64,000 nucleotides of DNA, taken from Paenisporosarcina cavernae. GTDB taxonomy: Bacteria; Bacillota; Bacilli; Bacillales_A; Planococcaceae. The notes under the pieces are model-generated. The model ran no database searches. It was not told where the DNA came from and saw only the letters and a list, made by a program, of their open reading frames with translations. Below are positions 15,887-24,138 of the stretch, one piece after another. A program made the position numbers and the translations under genes. Position 1 is the stretch's first letter, and the number at the start of each line of letters is the position of its first letter. The stretch covers positions 1,376,501-1,440,500 of the forward strand of contig NZ_CP032418.1 of the NCBI RefSeq assembly GCF_003595195.1, written 5' to 3'.

Positions 15887-16330
15887 TCATTTTTTTGTTT
15901 TCGGTTTAACTACTTTCTTTGCTAAGCGATCTTTTTTTCTTTCTTTTCGAAATTTCTTTAATTCTTCCAGTCGGATGAACCCGCCATCGATATGGGAATA
16001 GGTAAGTAAAGTCAATTTGTGAGGGAACTTGTACTCAAACATTTTCTTCTTAATCTTGAAATCAGTCGTTTCCATTCCCTTGATGTCGACTACTTCAATG
16101 GATCCGTCTAAATGGTGTATTTCGAAGTCAGCGACATAAGTAATTGCCTTGAACTTTTTACTTCCTTTTTCAAACTTAGGTTGTATTTCGTATCTTGGTT
16201 GAAGACGAAAGAAGAGTATTTTCTCTTCTTTCTGTCTCGTTTTCAGTTCTTCGTAATACTTAGCTTCCGCAGCGCTATCAAATGTGTTGTCATCAATTAT
16301 TACTTTTCGATTGTTATACTTGCTCGGCAT
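15887..16330 (-). CDS. DUF1064-like phage nuclease
   Basis: 147 residues. The pattern FDSAAEAKYYEELK (about 17 to 30), then a core strand ADFEIHHLDGSIEVVDIKG (about 68 to 86) with the D-x-EVVD-x-K arrangement of a PD-(D/E)XK nuclease, then a very basic tail. This family, known as DUF1064, is common in phages of Gram-positive bacteria and is thought to cut DNA or resolve branched DNA. The stop overlaps nothing; the start overlaps the end of the upstream gene by one base. Activity is inferred from the active-site layout. Confidence 0.75.
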   Translation of the reverse strand: MPSKYNNRKVIIDDNTFDSAAEAKYYEELKTRQKEEKILFFRLQPRYEIQPKFEKGSKKFKAITYVADFEIHHLDGSIEVVDIKGMETTDFKIKKKMFEYKFPHKLTLLTYSHIDGGFIRLEELKKFRKERKKDRLAKKVVKPKTKK

Positions 16331-17040
16331 TACTCGATGATGTACACATTCTGAAGATTGATTTCGTTTTCCAACTCCTGGGCTAAGTAATTCGCAATAT
16401 TAGACATCGCATTTAATTCCCATGCCCCACCATCTGCCTCGAATAATCCGACTTGTCCACCTTCACGTAATCGCAAGATAAATTCGGATGCTGGCTGTGC
16501 TACTTCTACGAAAGTGCGGAATGGTTTCAGCTCGACAGGGTTTGGAATTTCGACATTCCCCACAGTTGCGACTCCTGTCTTAGCAGTTACACGTTGTGAA
16601 AGCCCATCGTCTGTCATTTGAACAGAATTTTCTTCCGTGATAGAACTGATCAATTTGAGTAATTGTTGCTTATGAGCGTTCTCCACGAAGCAAGCTTGCA
16701 ACATAATTTGAAATTGTTCACGGTCAATGAATCGTTCAAACTTGATTTCGGGCAGTAATGCTTTTGCTGCTACATACGATCTACGATCATTTACATCGTT
16801 CAAACTGTCGAACACATTCACTCGAGTAGGCGATTCCACATGAATCATTAGTTTGCGATCGTGATCGAAATTCGATTTAATGTAGTCAACGATTCCTGAT
16901 AAGCTACGTAATTCAATTGGTTGTACTTTCTGTTCTGTATCTAGTCGATACAATTGGTTTGTGGAATAAACCTTACCAGCTGCTTCAATTGTTTCTGGAC
17001 GTTTTAACTCAAGTAAGTACGATACGAATTCTTTTAACAT
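16330..17040 (-). CDS. Conserved phage protein, DUF2303-like
   Basis: 236 residues. The C-terminal part has PVELKPFRTFVEVAQPASEF (about 164 to 183) followed by an EADGGAWEL segment, a pattern I associate with the DUF2303 family of phage proteins. The function is unknown; such genes accompany replication/recombination blocks. No cysteine-based zinc site and no membrane segment. The start is ATG behind AAAAGAGGAACCTAA. The assignment is from memory and moderate. Confidence 0.55.
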   Translation of the reverse strand: MLKEFVSYLLELKRPETIEAAGKVYSTNQLYRLDTEQKVQPIELRSLSGIVDYIKSNFDHDRKLMIHVESPTRVNVFDSLNDVNDRRSYVAAKALLPEIKFERFIDREQFQIMLQACFVENAHKQQLLKLISSITEENSVQMTDDGLSQRVTAKTGVATVGNVEIPNPVELKPFRTFVEVAQPASEFILRLREGGQVGLFEADGGAWELNAMSNIANYLAQELENEINLQNVYIIE

Positions 17041-17072
17041 TTAGGTTCCTCTTTTCTATTTGTTGGTGTTAG

Positions 17073-17474
17073 TTATTTGAAATTAACGACTTTATTTTCT
17101 TTTTTTGCGATTTCCGTTTCAGCTGGCTTTTCCCCTCTGTCAGTTAGCACTTCCCCATTTTCATCTACATACATCTGTCCTGGGATGCCACTCTTCAACT
17201 CAGCACCAACGACTTTACCTTCTGAGTTGTAATCAATCATCAAGTTCGTCTCAATTTCTCTCGCCGGTTGAAGATTACATTTTGCAGTAATACTGACACT
17301 TGCCAAATTACGAGATTCATTTGGTTTGAGTGTAATGTTCATTGTTACTTTTCGCGCTTTCTTTGGGTCTGTGTTAGGATCCGCAATATTCTCTAAAACT
17401 TTTGATAGTTCAAGATTGATTCGTTCCGCTAATGCTCCGTTTGCAAATGTTTCTAGGTTTACATGATTGCTCAT
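17073..17474 (-). CDS. Conserved replication-region phage protein, unknown
   Basis: 133 residues: a helical start (ALAERINLELSKVLENIADP), a central beta-sheet with VTMNITLKPNESRNLASVSI and a Lys-rich end (KKENKVVNFK). The ATG is preceded by GGAGGAAGTCAAA and overlaps a possible stop of the gene before (ATGA). The gene pairs with the DUF2303-like gene downstream, so the two may work together. No domain named. Confidence 0.55.
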   Translation of the reverse strand: MSNHVNLETFANGALAERINLELSKVLENIADPNTDPKKARKVTMNITLKPNESRNLASVSITAKCNLQPAREIETNLMIDYNSEGKVVGAELKSGIPGQMYVDENGEVLTDRGEKPAETEIAKKENKVVNFK

Positions 17475-17551
17475 TTTGACTTCCTCCAGTTTTTTTGGTT
17501 TTGTATTGCATCGATACTAAAGTCGGCAGCATCCCCTTCACGAAATTGTGT

Positions 17552-17725
17552 TTAGTTTCGTCCGACAAATTTCATGTCCATACAGATATAGCCATTCTTC
17601 GTAAATTTCTCGCCATTATCTATCCATCCCGAATCGATAAGCCGTTCATGGTCTGCTCGAAACTTCGCTAAGGTATCCGCCATGATTAACCGGGTAATAA
17701 CGCCATTTTTCTTTTTCGATTCCAT
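17552..17725 (-). CDS. Small phage protein with possible in-frame stop
   Basis: 57 residues from an ATG with AGGAGGTGCAGGT upstream; an upstream in-frame start lacks a binding site. Sequence: MESKKKNGVITRLIMADTL, then a helix and KFTKNGYICMDMKFVGRN. After the TAA the frame stays open for 25 more codons with coding-like composition (REGDAADFSIDAIQ) and ends in a TGA that overlaps the next start codon as ATGA. The TAA may therefore be a nonsense mutation or a read-through stop. No family recognised. Confidence 0.5.
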   Translation of the reverse strand: MESKKKNGVITRLIMADTLAKFRADHERLIDSGWIDNGEKFTKNGYICMDMKFVGRN

Positions 17726-17736
17726 ACCTGCACCTC

Positions 17737-18072
17737 CTACCAGTTTTTGAAGCATGAGTCATACAAACTTTCAATGTATTGGGCATGCGCTAGTCGTTTT
17801 GCTAACTCTTCGCTTGGCTCGGTTTCTATTTTCTTTTTTAAGATTCGTGGGATTCGTTTGATCTCATCCCCATCTGTCGTTTGTCTTCGAACAGCTTTGT
17901 AATCTTCAAATCCTCGTCCACGGTTCACCACAAAGACAAATGCGTGACGGATTGATTTACCTTGCTTATTCACAAATGTCGAAGAAAATTGGCTGAGTAG
18001 ATACGCTTCTTTCTCAATCTCTGCCATTTCTTTCGAACCGCTGTTGCGATAGTCCTCAGAGTACCTGTTCAT
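17737..18072 (-). CDS. Unknown 111-residue phage protein
   Basis: Start chosen at the ATG five bases after GAGGTG; it overlaps the preceding gene end by 17 bases. Mixed alpha/beta, with a core strand SIRHAFVFVVNRG and a basic helix (IKRIPRILKKKI), then a helical C-terminus. Highly charged and without membrane segments. Located in the small-gene cluster after the helicase loader; perhaps a nucleic-acid-binding protein. Confidence 0.5.
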   Translation of the reverse strand: MNRYSEDYRNSGSKEMAEIEKEAYLLSQFSSTFVNKQGKSIRHAFVFVVNRGRGFEDYKAVRRQTTDGDEIKRIPRILKKKIETEPSEELAKRLAHAQYIESLYDSCFKNW

Positions 18073-18277
18073 TTGGCACCTCGTTCTCCTGCTCATAATC
18101 TCGTTTAATGCGCTCGATAGTGGTTATATGCAAAAGTTCGTGATAAGGCATGCTGCCAATGGGACGACCTTCAGGAGTTTCTGTGATGCCCATGGAACGT
18201 AACTCTTGTATAAAAAAATCTCGTTGATTTCCTTGAATTGTTTTCAAGTTCCCGCTGATGTTTCGACGGTTGCGCAC
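18056..18277 (-). CDS. Small phage protein, unknown (weak FbpA resemblance)
   Basis: 73 residues, GTG start after GGGGGAAGTGTC. The stretch DFFIQELRSMGITETPEGRP followed by MPYHELLHIT resembles the small Fur-regulated basic protein pattern of Bacillales. The resemblance is weak. It overlaps its neighbours at both ends, a mark of coupled translation. No function assigned. Confidence 0.45.
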   Translation of the reverse strand: MRNRRNISGNLKTIQGNQRDFFIQELRSMGITETPEGRPIGSMPYHELLHITTIERIKRDYEQENEVPNEQVL

Positions 18278-18453
18278 GACACTTCCCCCTCTTCGATATA
18301 GTTGATTAATATCTCTTCTGCTTTTTCTCTACTAAACCCGTATGTAAAGCAGAAGTTTGTTAAATGGTTTTCGAATTGTTCTTGGAATATTTGATGCTTG
18401 TGTTCTTTCCAGAGTCCTGCAGCGATTATCATTTGGTTGAGTAGGACATTCAT
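18244..18453 (-). CDS. Small phage protein, unknown
   Basis: 69 residues, mostly helical: MNVLLNQMIIAAGLWKEHK at the start and FSREKAEEILINYIEEG in the middle. The ATG overlaps the helicase-loader stop (TCATGAAT context), so translation is coupled to it. It could be a helicase-loader accessory, but only position supports that. Confidence 0.5.
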   Translation of the reverse strand: MNVLLNQMIIAAGLWKEHKHQIFQEQFENHLTNFCFTYGFSREKAEEILINYIEEGEVSCATVETSAGT

Positions 18454-19310
18454 GATGTAACTCCTTTATCTTTCGCAATACGTTTATCAGGAGCATTGGT
18501 GAACATGATGTACTCGGGATTTTTCAACAATCGTGAAATAGTTTTACTGTCGTACATCTTTACCAGCTGCTCTCCGCTTAAATTCGTTGTGACAATCGTT
18601 GACTTCGATTGCCTTGCAGTTCCGACAAGTTTCAAGACTCGATGCACAAAGTCTGTTGCGGTTTTCTCCGTATCTGTCGCCCCAGTCTCAGAGCCTAAGT
18701 CGTCAATCACAAGCAAATCAACTTTCGATAATAAATCGATGTAGTAAGATTCATCATCTTGCTGATCACGGTATTTGTAAGAATCTCGAATGCTTTGTAT
18801 AACGACTGCCCACTCCACAAATACACAAGATGTACCCTTCGATTTCTCGTTTACTTCGCGCAAGATGGAATAGGATAAATGGCTTTTCCCCGTCCCTTGC
18901 TTACCTTGAAAAATGAGGTTGAATATCTTTCCGTCCAAATAATCTTGTGCATACTTCTCAGCAAGCGATTTGTTTAGCTTTTCCTCCGAATCTTCTACTA
19001 GATTTCGAGTGTAGGTAGCAAAACTTGCTTTTAGGAGAGTTTCGTCTGTAACCACACTTCTGGAAGTGAAGATATTTTTTAACCGTTCCTCATGTTCCTG
19101 CTTTAGAGCATTGGCCACTTTTAGACTTTCGTTTTCGAGTTCACATCTCGGGCAAACAACTTGTCCGTCAATCACCATCATTTGAACTGGATTCGATACA
19201 ACATTTCCATGTGCCCGTATCTCGTGCTTATCACATGTCTCAGAATGGAAGACCAAATTCGTTTTTAACTCTTGTAGCTTCTTGCTCACTGTTGAATCGA
19301 TTTTTTCCAA
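18450..19310 (-). CDS. DnaC/DnaI-type helicase loader (AAA+ ATPase)
   Basis: 286 residues from a TTG placed 9 bases after GAGGGGAG; a longer in-frame reading to 19358 has no good start. An N-terminal zinc-binding region has TCDKH and VVCPRCELENE. The AAA+ part follows: Walker A FQGKQGTGKSHLS (about 140), Walker B DLLVIDDLGSE and sensor STIVTTNLSG. These proteins load the replicative helicase onto phage DNA. It follows the replisome-organizer gene, whose end it overlaps by 71 bases. Confidence 0.85.
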   Translation of the reverse strand: MEKIDSTVSKKLQELKTNLVFHSETCDKHEIRAHGNVVSNPVQMMVIDGQVVCPRCELENESLKVANALKQEHEERLKNIFTSRSVVTDETLLKASFATYTRNLVEDSEEKLNKSLAEKYAQDYLDGKIFNLIFQGKQGTGKSHLSYSILREVNEKSKGTSCVFVEWAVVIQSIRDSYKYRDQQDDESYYIDLLSKVDLLVIDDLGSETGATDTEKTATDFVHRVLKLVGTARQSKSTIVTTNLSGEQLVKMYDSKTISRLLKNPEYIMFTNAPDKRIAKDKGVTS

Positions 19311-20037
19311 AACGATTGTCTCCCCTCTTTGACTGCTGGTAATCATTATCAGGATCAAACGAATTTAAGAAAGTGGTGGGATGCTTTTTATACGTGTCAT
19401 TCGGATCGTCAAAGCCACTCACGTAATCTCTTGTTTTTGAAACGAGTATTGGATAGCCAAATTTCTTCGTAACAGCCGCAAAGGCTTTTTCTGCTCGAGG
19501 CTTGTCTTTTTTCTTGTTGTAGATTTCCCACCACTCTGAAAATTGCGCATGCGTATCGATGCTTTTATTATCTTTTTCTTTTTCTTTTTCTTTTTCTTTT
19601 TCTTTTTCTTTTTCTTTGGCGATATCGTATCCATACTGTATTGATACTGTATCAATCCCTTTATTCTCAAGGGTTTCGAGATACCTTGCGCAAAACTCTT
19701 CATTTTTCACTTTGCGCAAATCATCTTGCGCTTTTTGCACGACTTTAGGACTACTATTCCAGTTGTATTTCGTCCAATTGCGCAACATGATTTCTTTCGT
19801 TTCTTCGGAATAAAAGATTTTTTCGTATTCAACAAAACGTTCTAAGAGCTTCTCGACTGTTTCGCGGTTGTATCCCGTTTCAATCTCGATGATTCTTTTT
19901 GGCAACTCATAGATACCAATTTGGTTTGTCTTACTATTGGTCATGAGATAAATGTAAAAATACTTCTCTTCAGGAGTGAGGTCTAAGACAAAGGCATCTT
20001 GCCAAAAGCTCACTTGTACACTTCTGTATTTGCTCAT
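19240..20037 (-). CDS. Phage replisome organizer (DnaD-like N-terminus)
   Basis: 265 residues. The N-terminus YRSVQVSFWQDAFVLDLTPE and following winged-helix-like segment (about 1 to 110) match the phage replication-initiation proteins that recruit the helicase loader. A (Lys-Glu)8 linker (about 145 to 160) encoded by a 6-bp tandem repeat comes next, then a C-terminal helical region with FSEWWEIYNKKKDKPRAEKA, typical of DnaD-related proteins. The ATG is behind GGAAAGGAGATCTTGGA. It probably recognises the phage origin, which in such phages is often within this gene. Confidence 0.8.
   Translation of the reverse strand: MSKYRSVQVSFWQDAFVLDLTPEEKYFYIYLMTNSKTNQIGIYELPKRIIEIETGYNRETVEKLLERFVEYEKIFYSEETKEIMLRNWTKYNWNSSPKVVQKAQDDLRKVKNEEFCARYLETLENKGIDTVSIQYGYDIAKEKEKEKEKEKEKEKDNKSIDTHAQFSEWWEIYNKKKDKPRAEKAFAAVTKKFGYPILVSKTRDYVSGFDDPNDTYKKHPTTFLNSFDPDNDYQQSKRGDNRFGKNRFNSEQEATRVKNEFGLPF
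19572..19617. repeat. Hexanucleotide repeat in the replisome organizer
   Basis: The unit CTTTTT (plus strand) is repeated about 7.7 times; on the coding strand AAAGAA gives alternating Lys-Glu. Because the unit is 6 bases, length changes alter the linker by two residues without frameshift. Confidence 0.9.
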
Positions 20038-20053
20038 TCCAAGATCTCCTTTC

Positions 20054-20755
20054 CTATGGAATGTGAATCATTTTCCCTGTAACTTTCGCTACTTCGTCTC
20101 GTATTAATTGCTCATCTGAATTGCTATCAGAAAGATGCAATAACCATATTTCTTGCAGACACGATAAATCGTTTGAACGAAGAAAATCGAGTACATTCTC
20201 AAGGCTGAAATGCGATTTCATAATGCGTTGGCGGAGTCCTTTTGGTAATCGGCCAGACTTGTTATTTGCATCCAACACCGACTGGCAATAGTTACACTCC
20301 AACATCAAATAATTCAGTCCGACAAACTTGTATCGTATAAAATAAGTGTCGGTGGCAAAGAGTAGTTTCGATCCATTATCACTTTTGATTAAGTATCCAA
20401 ACGGTGTGTCGGTGTCATGCTCAACTTCAAACGGCAAAATCGTAAATGTACCAATTCGAAATGTTTTTTTCGCTTCAACACACTTAATTCTGTGATGGTT
20501 AATTTGCAACTCATTAGCAGTTCCTTTGCTCATGTAGCAATCTACACCAAGCCTTACTAAATCTTTTATTGCTACTGAATGGTCCTTGTGAGAGTGACTT
20601 AGTAAAACACCCGCTAGATTTGTTGTTTGAAAACCTAGCGCAGTGTTAATTCTTTTGATGGATATTCCTGCTTCCAGCATTATTTTGGATTCACCATCAG
20701 AAACTGTATACATGTTTCCTGAGCTACCACTACCGAACGATTTAATTTCGAGCAT
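20054..20755 (-). CDS. MBL-fold metallo-hydrolase, candidate nuclease
   Basis: 233 residues. The metal motif LLSHSHKDH (about 53 to 61) is the HxHxDH signature of the metallo-beta-lactamase fold; later metal ligands are likely in VEHDTDTPF (His about 112), LLFATDTYF (Asp) and a C-terminal His in LLHLSDSNS. The start GSGSSGNMYTV is a common start of YycJ-like MBL nucleases. It lies in the recombination block behind RecT and the HNH gene, so it may be the exonuclease that supplies single strands for RecT. No strong ribosome-binding site is visible before its ATG. Confidence 0.82.
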   Translation of the reverse strand: MLEIKSFGSGSSGNMYTVSDGESKIMLEAGISIKRINTALGFQTTNLAGVLLSHSHKDHSVAIKDLVRLGVDCYMSKGTANELQINHHRIKCVEAKKTFRIGTFTILPFEVEHDTDTPFGYLIKSDNGSKLLFATDTYFIRYKFVGLNYLMLECNYCQSVLDANNKSGRLPKGLRQRIMKSHFSLENVLDFLRSNDLSCLQEIWLLHLSDSNSDEQLIRDEVAKVTGKMIHIP

Positions 20756-21185
20756 GATTTCTACTTAGCGTCGGAGTTTCAAACATTTCCTCTGCTGTCC
20801 ACCCAAGTCTTGAACGACTTCGTAAAGTGTTGTAATTCAGATTCAATTCTTTAGCCCATTTAGCCAAACTCTGAGTCTTGCCTCTGTATTTGATGTACTT
20901 ATTTGTCCTCGTGTTGTTCATTTGCACATACTGATTTGCCCAACGACAATTATTCGGGTAGTAGCCATCGTTGTTATTTATGCGATCTAAGGATAATCCT
21001 TCTCTGTATCCAACTTTTTTTGCCCAAGCATAAAAATTTTCAAATCGCTCCCAATCTCCACAAACCTGAATGCCTCGCCCACCATATAATTTGAATTTCG
21101 GATGGTCACTGTTCCCACATCTTTGTCTCATTTCAACCCAAATGTAATAAAGCTTTGTACCCGATTGACCGTGAGTTTTTGTCAC
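20742..21185 (-). CDS. HNH homing-type endonuclease
   Basis: 147 residues from a GTG after GAGGAGTGGAAATT. It has the HNH/AP2-type sequence RGIQVCGDWERFENFYAW, SLDRINNNDGYYPNNCRWA (about 65 to 88) and a C-terminal DNA-binding module (KTQSLAKWAKELNLNYNTL) of the kind that modifies homing endonuclease specificity. It is inserted between recT and the MBL hydrolase and overlaps the latter by 14 bases. This looks like a selfish free-standing endonuclease gene. Target site unknown. Confidence 0.85.
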   Translation of the reverse strand: MTKTHGQSGTKLYYIWVEMRQRCGNSDHPKFKLYGGRGIQVCGDWERFENFYAWAKKVGYREGLSLDRINNNDGYYPNNCRWANQYVQMNNTRTNKYIKYRGKTQSLAKWAKELNLNYNTLRSRSRLGWTAEEMFETPTLSRNHARN

Positions 21186-21206
21186 AATTTCCACTCCTCT
21201 CAATCA

Positions 21207-22097
21207 TTAGAAACCAGGTCCGTTGGATTCTGATTCAAAAACAGGTTCAGACACTTCTTCAGTTTGTTCCTCAAGTGGTTCTGTAATTTCCCCTGTTTCC
21301 TCGTTCACGATGTAGTCATCCATATCTAATACTTCCTTGTTAGCATTCGTTTGTATCTCTTCTTGTAGTTCAGCATCTTGTGATGCTTCGTCGGATTTTC
21401 GGTAATGTGTCATCACAAGTGAATTATCATCCGATGTATTCATCAATTTTTTACATGCTCGATTGATTACTGTACGCTTGGCCATTTCTTGTGGGAATTT
21501 GCTGTGTGTTGAATCAGCACTATTTGGATTTTGTTTTGATTGTCCCCATGACTTTTTAATTTCTTCGATTGTCATAATTTCTGTGTAAACATTATTGTCA
21601 TGTTCAATAACCGTGCAGTATGCTCCGATAATAGCTTTGTTTTGACTACCAAACTTTTGCTTGTGTGAGAGATTGCGAACTCGTCCGTTGACCATTTCAT
21701 AATCAACTTCGTCGCCTTCGTAAATGACTTGGGCATCAATACTCTTAGCGCCGGTCACTCGTTTTGTTACAGCCATTGTTCCAAAATAGGAACGTTGGAA
21801 AGTCAGTGTCTTTCCATAAACGATGAAATAACCTTGCTTCTTTGCCGGATTTAATCCTTGGACGACCATATCTAGCAAACTATTGGCGATACTATCTTTA
21901 GAACAAACCTGCAGTGCTGGTCTGTAACCATCGTTTTTGCCTGTTTTGATTTCTTGCAACATCAGCCATGCTGATTTCATGGCATTTTCTGGACTGTAGT
22001 CAGCTGGGAAATGTAACTCTCCTGCTTCCTGAAATTCCTTCACTTTGTTTGCGACGATATCAACCGTATCTTTCTTGATCAGTGCTAATTCGCTCAT
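21207..22097 (-). CDS. recT: RecT single-strand annealing protein
   Basis: 296 residues. The RecT family pattern is clear: a DMVVQGLNPAKKQGYFIVYG segment (about 76 to 95), then LTFQRSYFGTM and a conserved ATP-free DNA-binding core; the C-terminus is long and acidic. It binds single strands and anneals homologous DNA for phage recombination. It overlaps the upstream Rad50-like gene stop by 4 bases (ATGA). A RecE-type exonuclease is missing nearby; the partner could be the neighbouring ATPase or the MBL protein. Confidence 0.92.
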   Translation of the reverse strand: MSELALIKKDTVDIVANKVKEFQEAGELHFPADYSPENAMKSAWLMLQEIKTGKNDGYRPALQVCSKDSIANSLLDMVVQGLNPAKKQGYFIVYGKTLTFQRSYFGTMAVTKRVTGAKSIDAQVIYEGDEVDYEMVNGRVRNLSHKQKFGSQNKAIIGAYCTVIEHDNNVYTEIMTIEEIKKSWGQSKQNPNSADSTHSKFPQEMAKRTVINRACKKLMNTSDDNSLVMTHYRKSDEASQDAELQEEIQTNANKEVLDMDDYIVNEETGEITEPLEEQTEEVSEPVFESESNGPGF

Positions 22098-24052
22098 TGT
22101 GATTCCTCCACTCGTAATGTTTTATCTTGCTCGCTAACGATCAGCGAAACGATTTGTGTATCGATTGCATTTAGCTTCGTAACTGCCTCGGCATTGTCCA
22201 CGAATATTGGCGCATAAATGCCGTAATGCTCCGATAGTGTTTGGATAATATCTAGTCCGACATTGATTCGCATCGCATTGTTTAACGAACTATAATCGAC
22301 TCCGTTATACGTTGTCTCGCAAACTTCTTGAAGACCTCCATTGATTTGGTTCTCAAACAATTTAAAGTTTGCTAGTTTGAATTTGCCATTTATCTTGTCG
22401 GTTAAGAGATCCACTTTCGCTCGAATGAATTCTTCGGTTAAGTGCAACTCGTGATCTAGCTTTTGGAATTCGGCTGCTAGTAATGATTCATTTTCGGTTA
22501 ACTCCTGAATACGAGCCTTCAAGTTTTCAACATTAGCTTGCGCTGCAATGACTGTATTCTTCTCACGCATTTCACTTCGCAGATCTGCAATTTCTGATTC
22601 AATGCCTTGAACAACTTCTACCAATTCTTCTTTTTCCGATTGGATGGCAGATTTCAATTCATCAATTTGTGCATGTAGCTTTTTGTATTCTGATTCTTCT
22701 TTTACGTCCTTCACGTTCGACTCAAGACCATCTAACTCGTTCGCAAGGTTTTGTTCATCATGCATCAAATCAATGAAAATTAGCCGTGATTTTTCGAGAT
22801 TTCCAGTTTGTATATGCAAGTCATCTTCAAGGGAAAGTTTTCGTTCTTTCAATGCATTACCTTCCGCCGAAATTGCCTGTAATCGATTGGATTTATTTAA
22901 ATTAAATGCCTCGAGTGCTTTTTGTTTAACCTCATCCACTCTTTCTTTTTGAAGAGCCTGTCCACATGTTGGGCACTCTGTATTTCCGTGAAATTCAAAG
23001 CGTTCTTGATCAATAGAATTCCAGCGGTTCCTTAGCTCTTCCATTTGTCGATCAAGCTTCTGAATGTTCTCGTTTACCCACTTGATCTCTTCTTCATGTT
23101 TTTGGATTTCACGTTGTCCAAATAGAACATTCTGTTCAGCTTCTTGCCATTTCGCTTGTTTTTCGCGTAATTCTTTTGTTTCTTCATTCAAAAATTCATG
23201 TTCGAACGTTCTTAATGTTTGTGTCAATTCCGTTATATGGAGCTCTTTTTCTTTCACAGAATTACCATTACGAATGTTATTGATTTGGTTGTTTGCCTGG
23301 TCAATTTGCAATTGAATCCCAGCTACTTCACCTTTTAATTCATCGAGGTTTTCATTGCTTTCCGGAATAGATTTCGTGATTTCATCAATCCTTACTGGAA
23401 TAGTTAGTAGCTCTTCATTTATTTTTTTTCGACGTTCGGCAATGACTTTACGATGATCGTCAATCGCGCGTCCTTTTAACAAAATAGGTAGTGCAGCTAC
23501 TTCTTTGTTTGTGGCAAATACTTCTTCATCTGTCACATCACCACTGATCGTCAGGAGAATGTCACGACGATCTTTCCATTTCAGCTGCTCATTGAAAAAT
23601 GTTGGGCTAGTGATCAGCTTGAACAAATCCTCTTTCACAATGGAATCGACAAATTCGGTGTATTCCTTTTTCTTCTTTGGCACACCATCGATGTAGTAAT
23701 CCGTTTCATGTCCTGTAAATGTAGATTCAGCAGATCCTCGTTTCCGAGTCCACACTTCCTTGTAGACTTTCTTCAATTCAACTTCGGTACCATCAACTTC
23801 AAACAATCCTTGTACAGAGTGATTTAAGTTGTGTAGCTCGTTACCGTTAGCATTTAGTGTCTTAATAGAAAAATCCTTGTCGTTATGCGAATCCTTATCG
23901 AAAAGTAACCACACAAATCCATCAAATAACGTAGATTTACCAACCGCATTATCACCGTAGACATTGACTGAATTACCATTTAGAACTAGCGAAAAATTTT
24001 TAATCCCTTTGAAGTTCTCTAACTCCATTGAGAGTAATTTAATCGTTTTCAA
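22094..24052 (-). CDS. Rad50/SbcC-like SMC ATPase
   Basis: 652 residues, TTG start after AGGAGGCAGGCAT. Walker A is VYGDNAVGKSTLFDG (about 31 to 45). A long coiled coil from about 200 to 560 is interrupted by a zinc-hook-like TECPTCGQAL (about 357). The end has the ABC-ATPase signature region MRINVGLDIIQTL and IYAPIFVDNAE (Walker B). It is shorter than host SbcC and has no SbcD-type nuclease next to it. Found first in the recombination operon, before RecT, it probably processes or tethers DNA ends with the phage recombinase. Confidence 0.82.
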   Translation of the reverse strand: MKTIKLLSMELENFKGIKNFSLVLNGNSVNVYGDNAVGKSTLFDGFVWLLFDKDSHNDKDFSIKTLNANGNELHNLNHSVQGLFEVDGTEVELKKVYKEVWTRKRGSAESTFTGHETDYYIDGVPKKKKEYTEFVDSIVKEDLFKLITSPTFFNEQLKWKDRRDILLTISGDVTDEEVFATNKEVAALPILLKGRAIDDHRKVIAERRKKINEELLTIPVRIDEITKSIPESNENLDELKGEVAGIQLQIDQANNQINNIRNGNSVKEKELHITELTQTLRTFEHEFLNEETKELREKQAKWQEAEQNVLFGQREIQKHEEEIKWVNENIQKLDRQMEELRNRWNSIDQERFEFHGNTECPTCGQALQKERVDEVKQKALEAFNLNKSNRLQAISAEGNALKERKLSLEDDLHIQTGNLEKSRLIFIDLMHDEQNLANELDGLESNVKDVKEESEYKKLHAQIDELKSAIQSEKEELVEVVQGIESEIADLRSEMREKNTVIAAQANVENLKARIQELTENESLLAAEFQKLDHELHLTEEFIRAKVDLLTDKINGKFKLANFKLFENQINGGLQEVCETTYNGVDYSSLNNAMRINVGLDIIQTLSEHYGIYAPIFVDNAEAVTKLNAIDTQIVSLIVSEQDKTLRVEESQ

Positions 24053-24118
24053 ATGCCTGCCTCCTTGCCCCTTATGAAAGAATGTTGTATTCTATAGGGG
24101 ACTTCTTTAGTTTTAGGT

Positions 24119-24137
24119 CCACTGTTGGTAGCAGTGG
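24119..24137 (-). other. Intergenic hairpin without U-run
   Basis: CCACTG-CTACCAA-CAGTGG (minus strand) is a perfect 6-bp stem just before the Rad50-like gene. No U-run follows, so it is not a terminator; it could stabilise mRNA or bind a protein. Confidence 0.4.
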
Positions 24138-24138
24138 G

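Noticed and set aside
19572-19617. Contingency (phase-variable on/off) locus
   Set aside because: The repeat unit is six bases, so changes in number cannot shift the frame.
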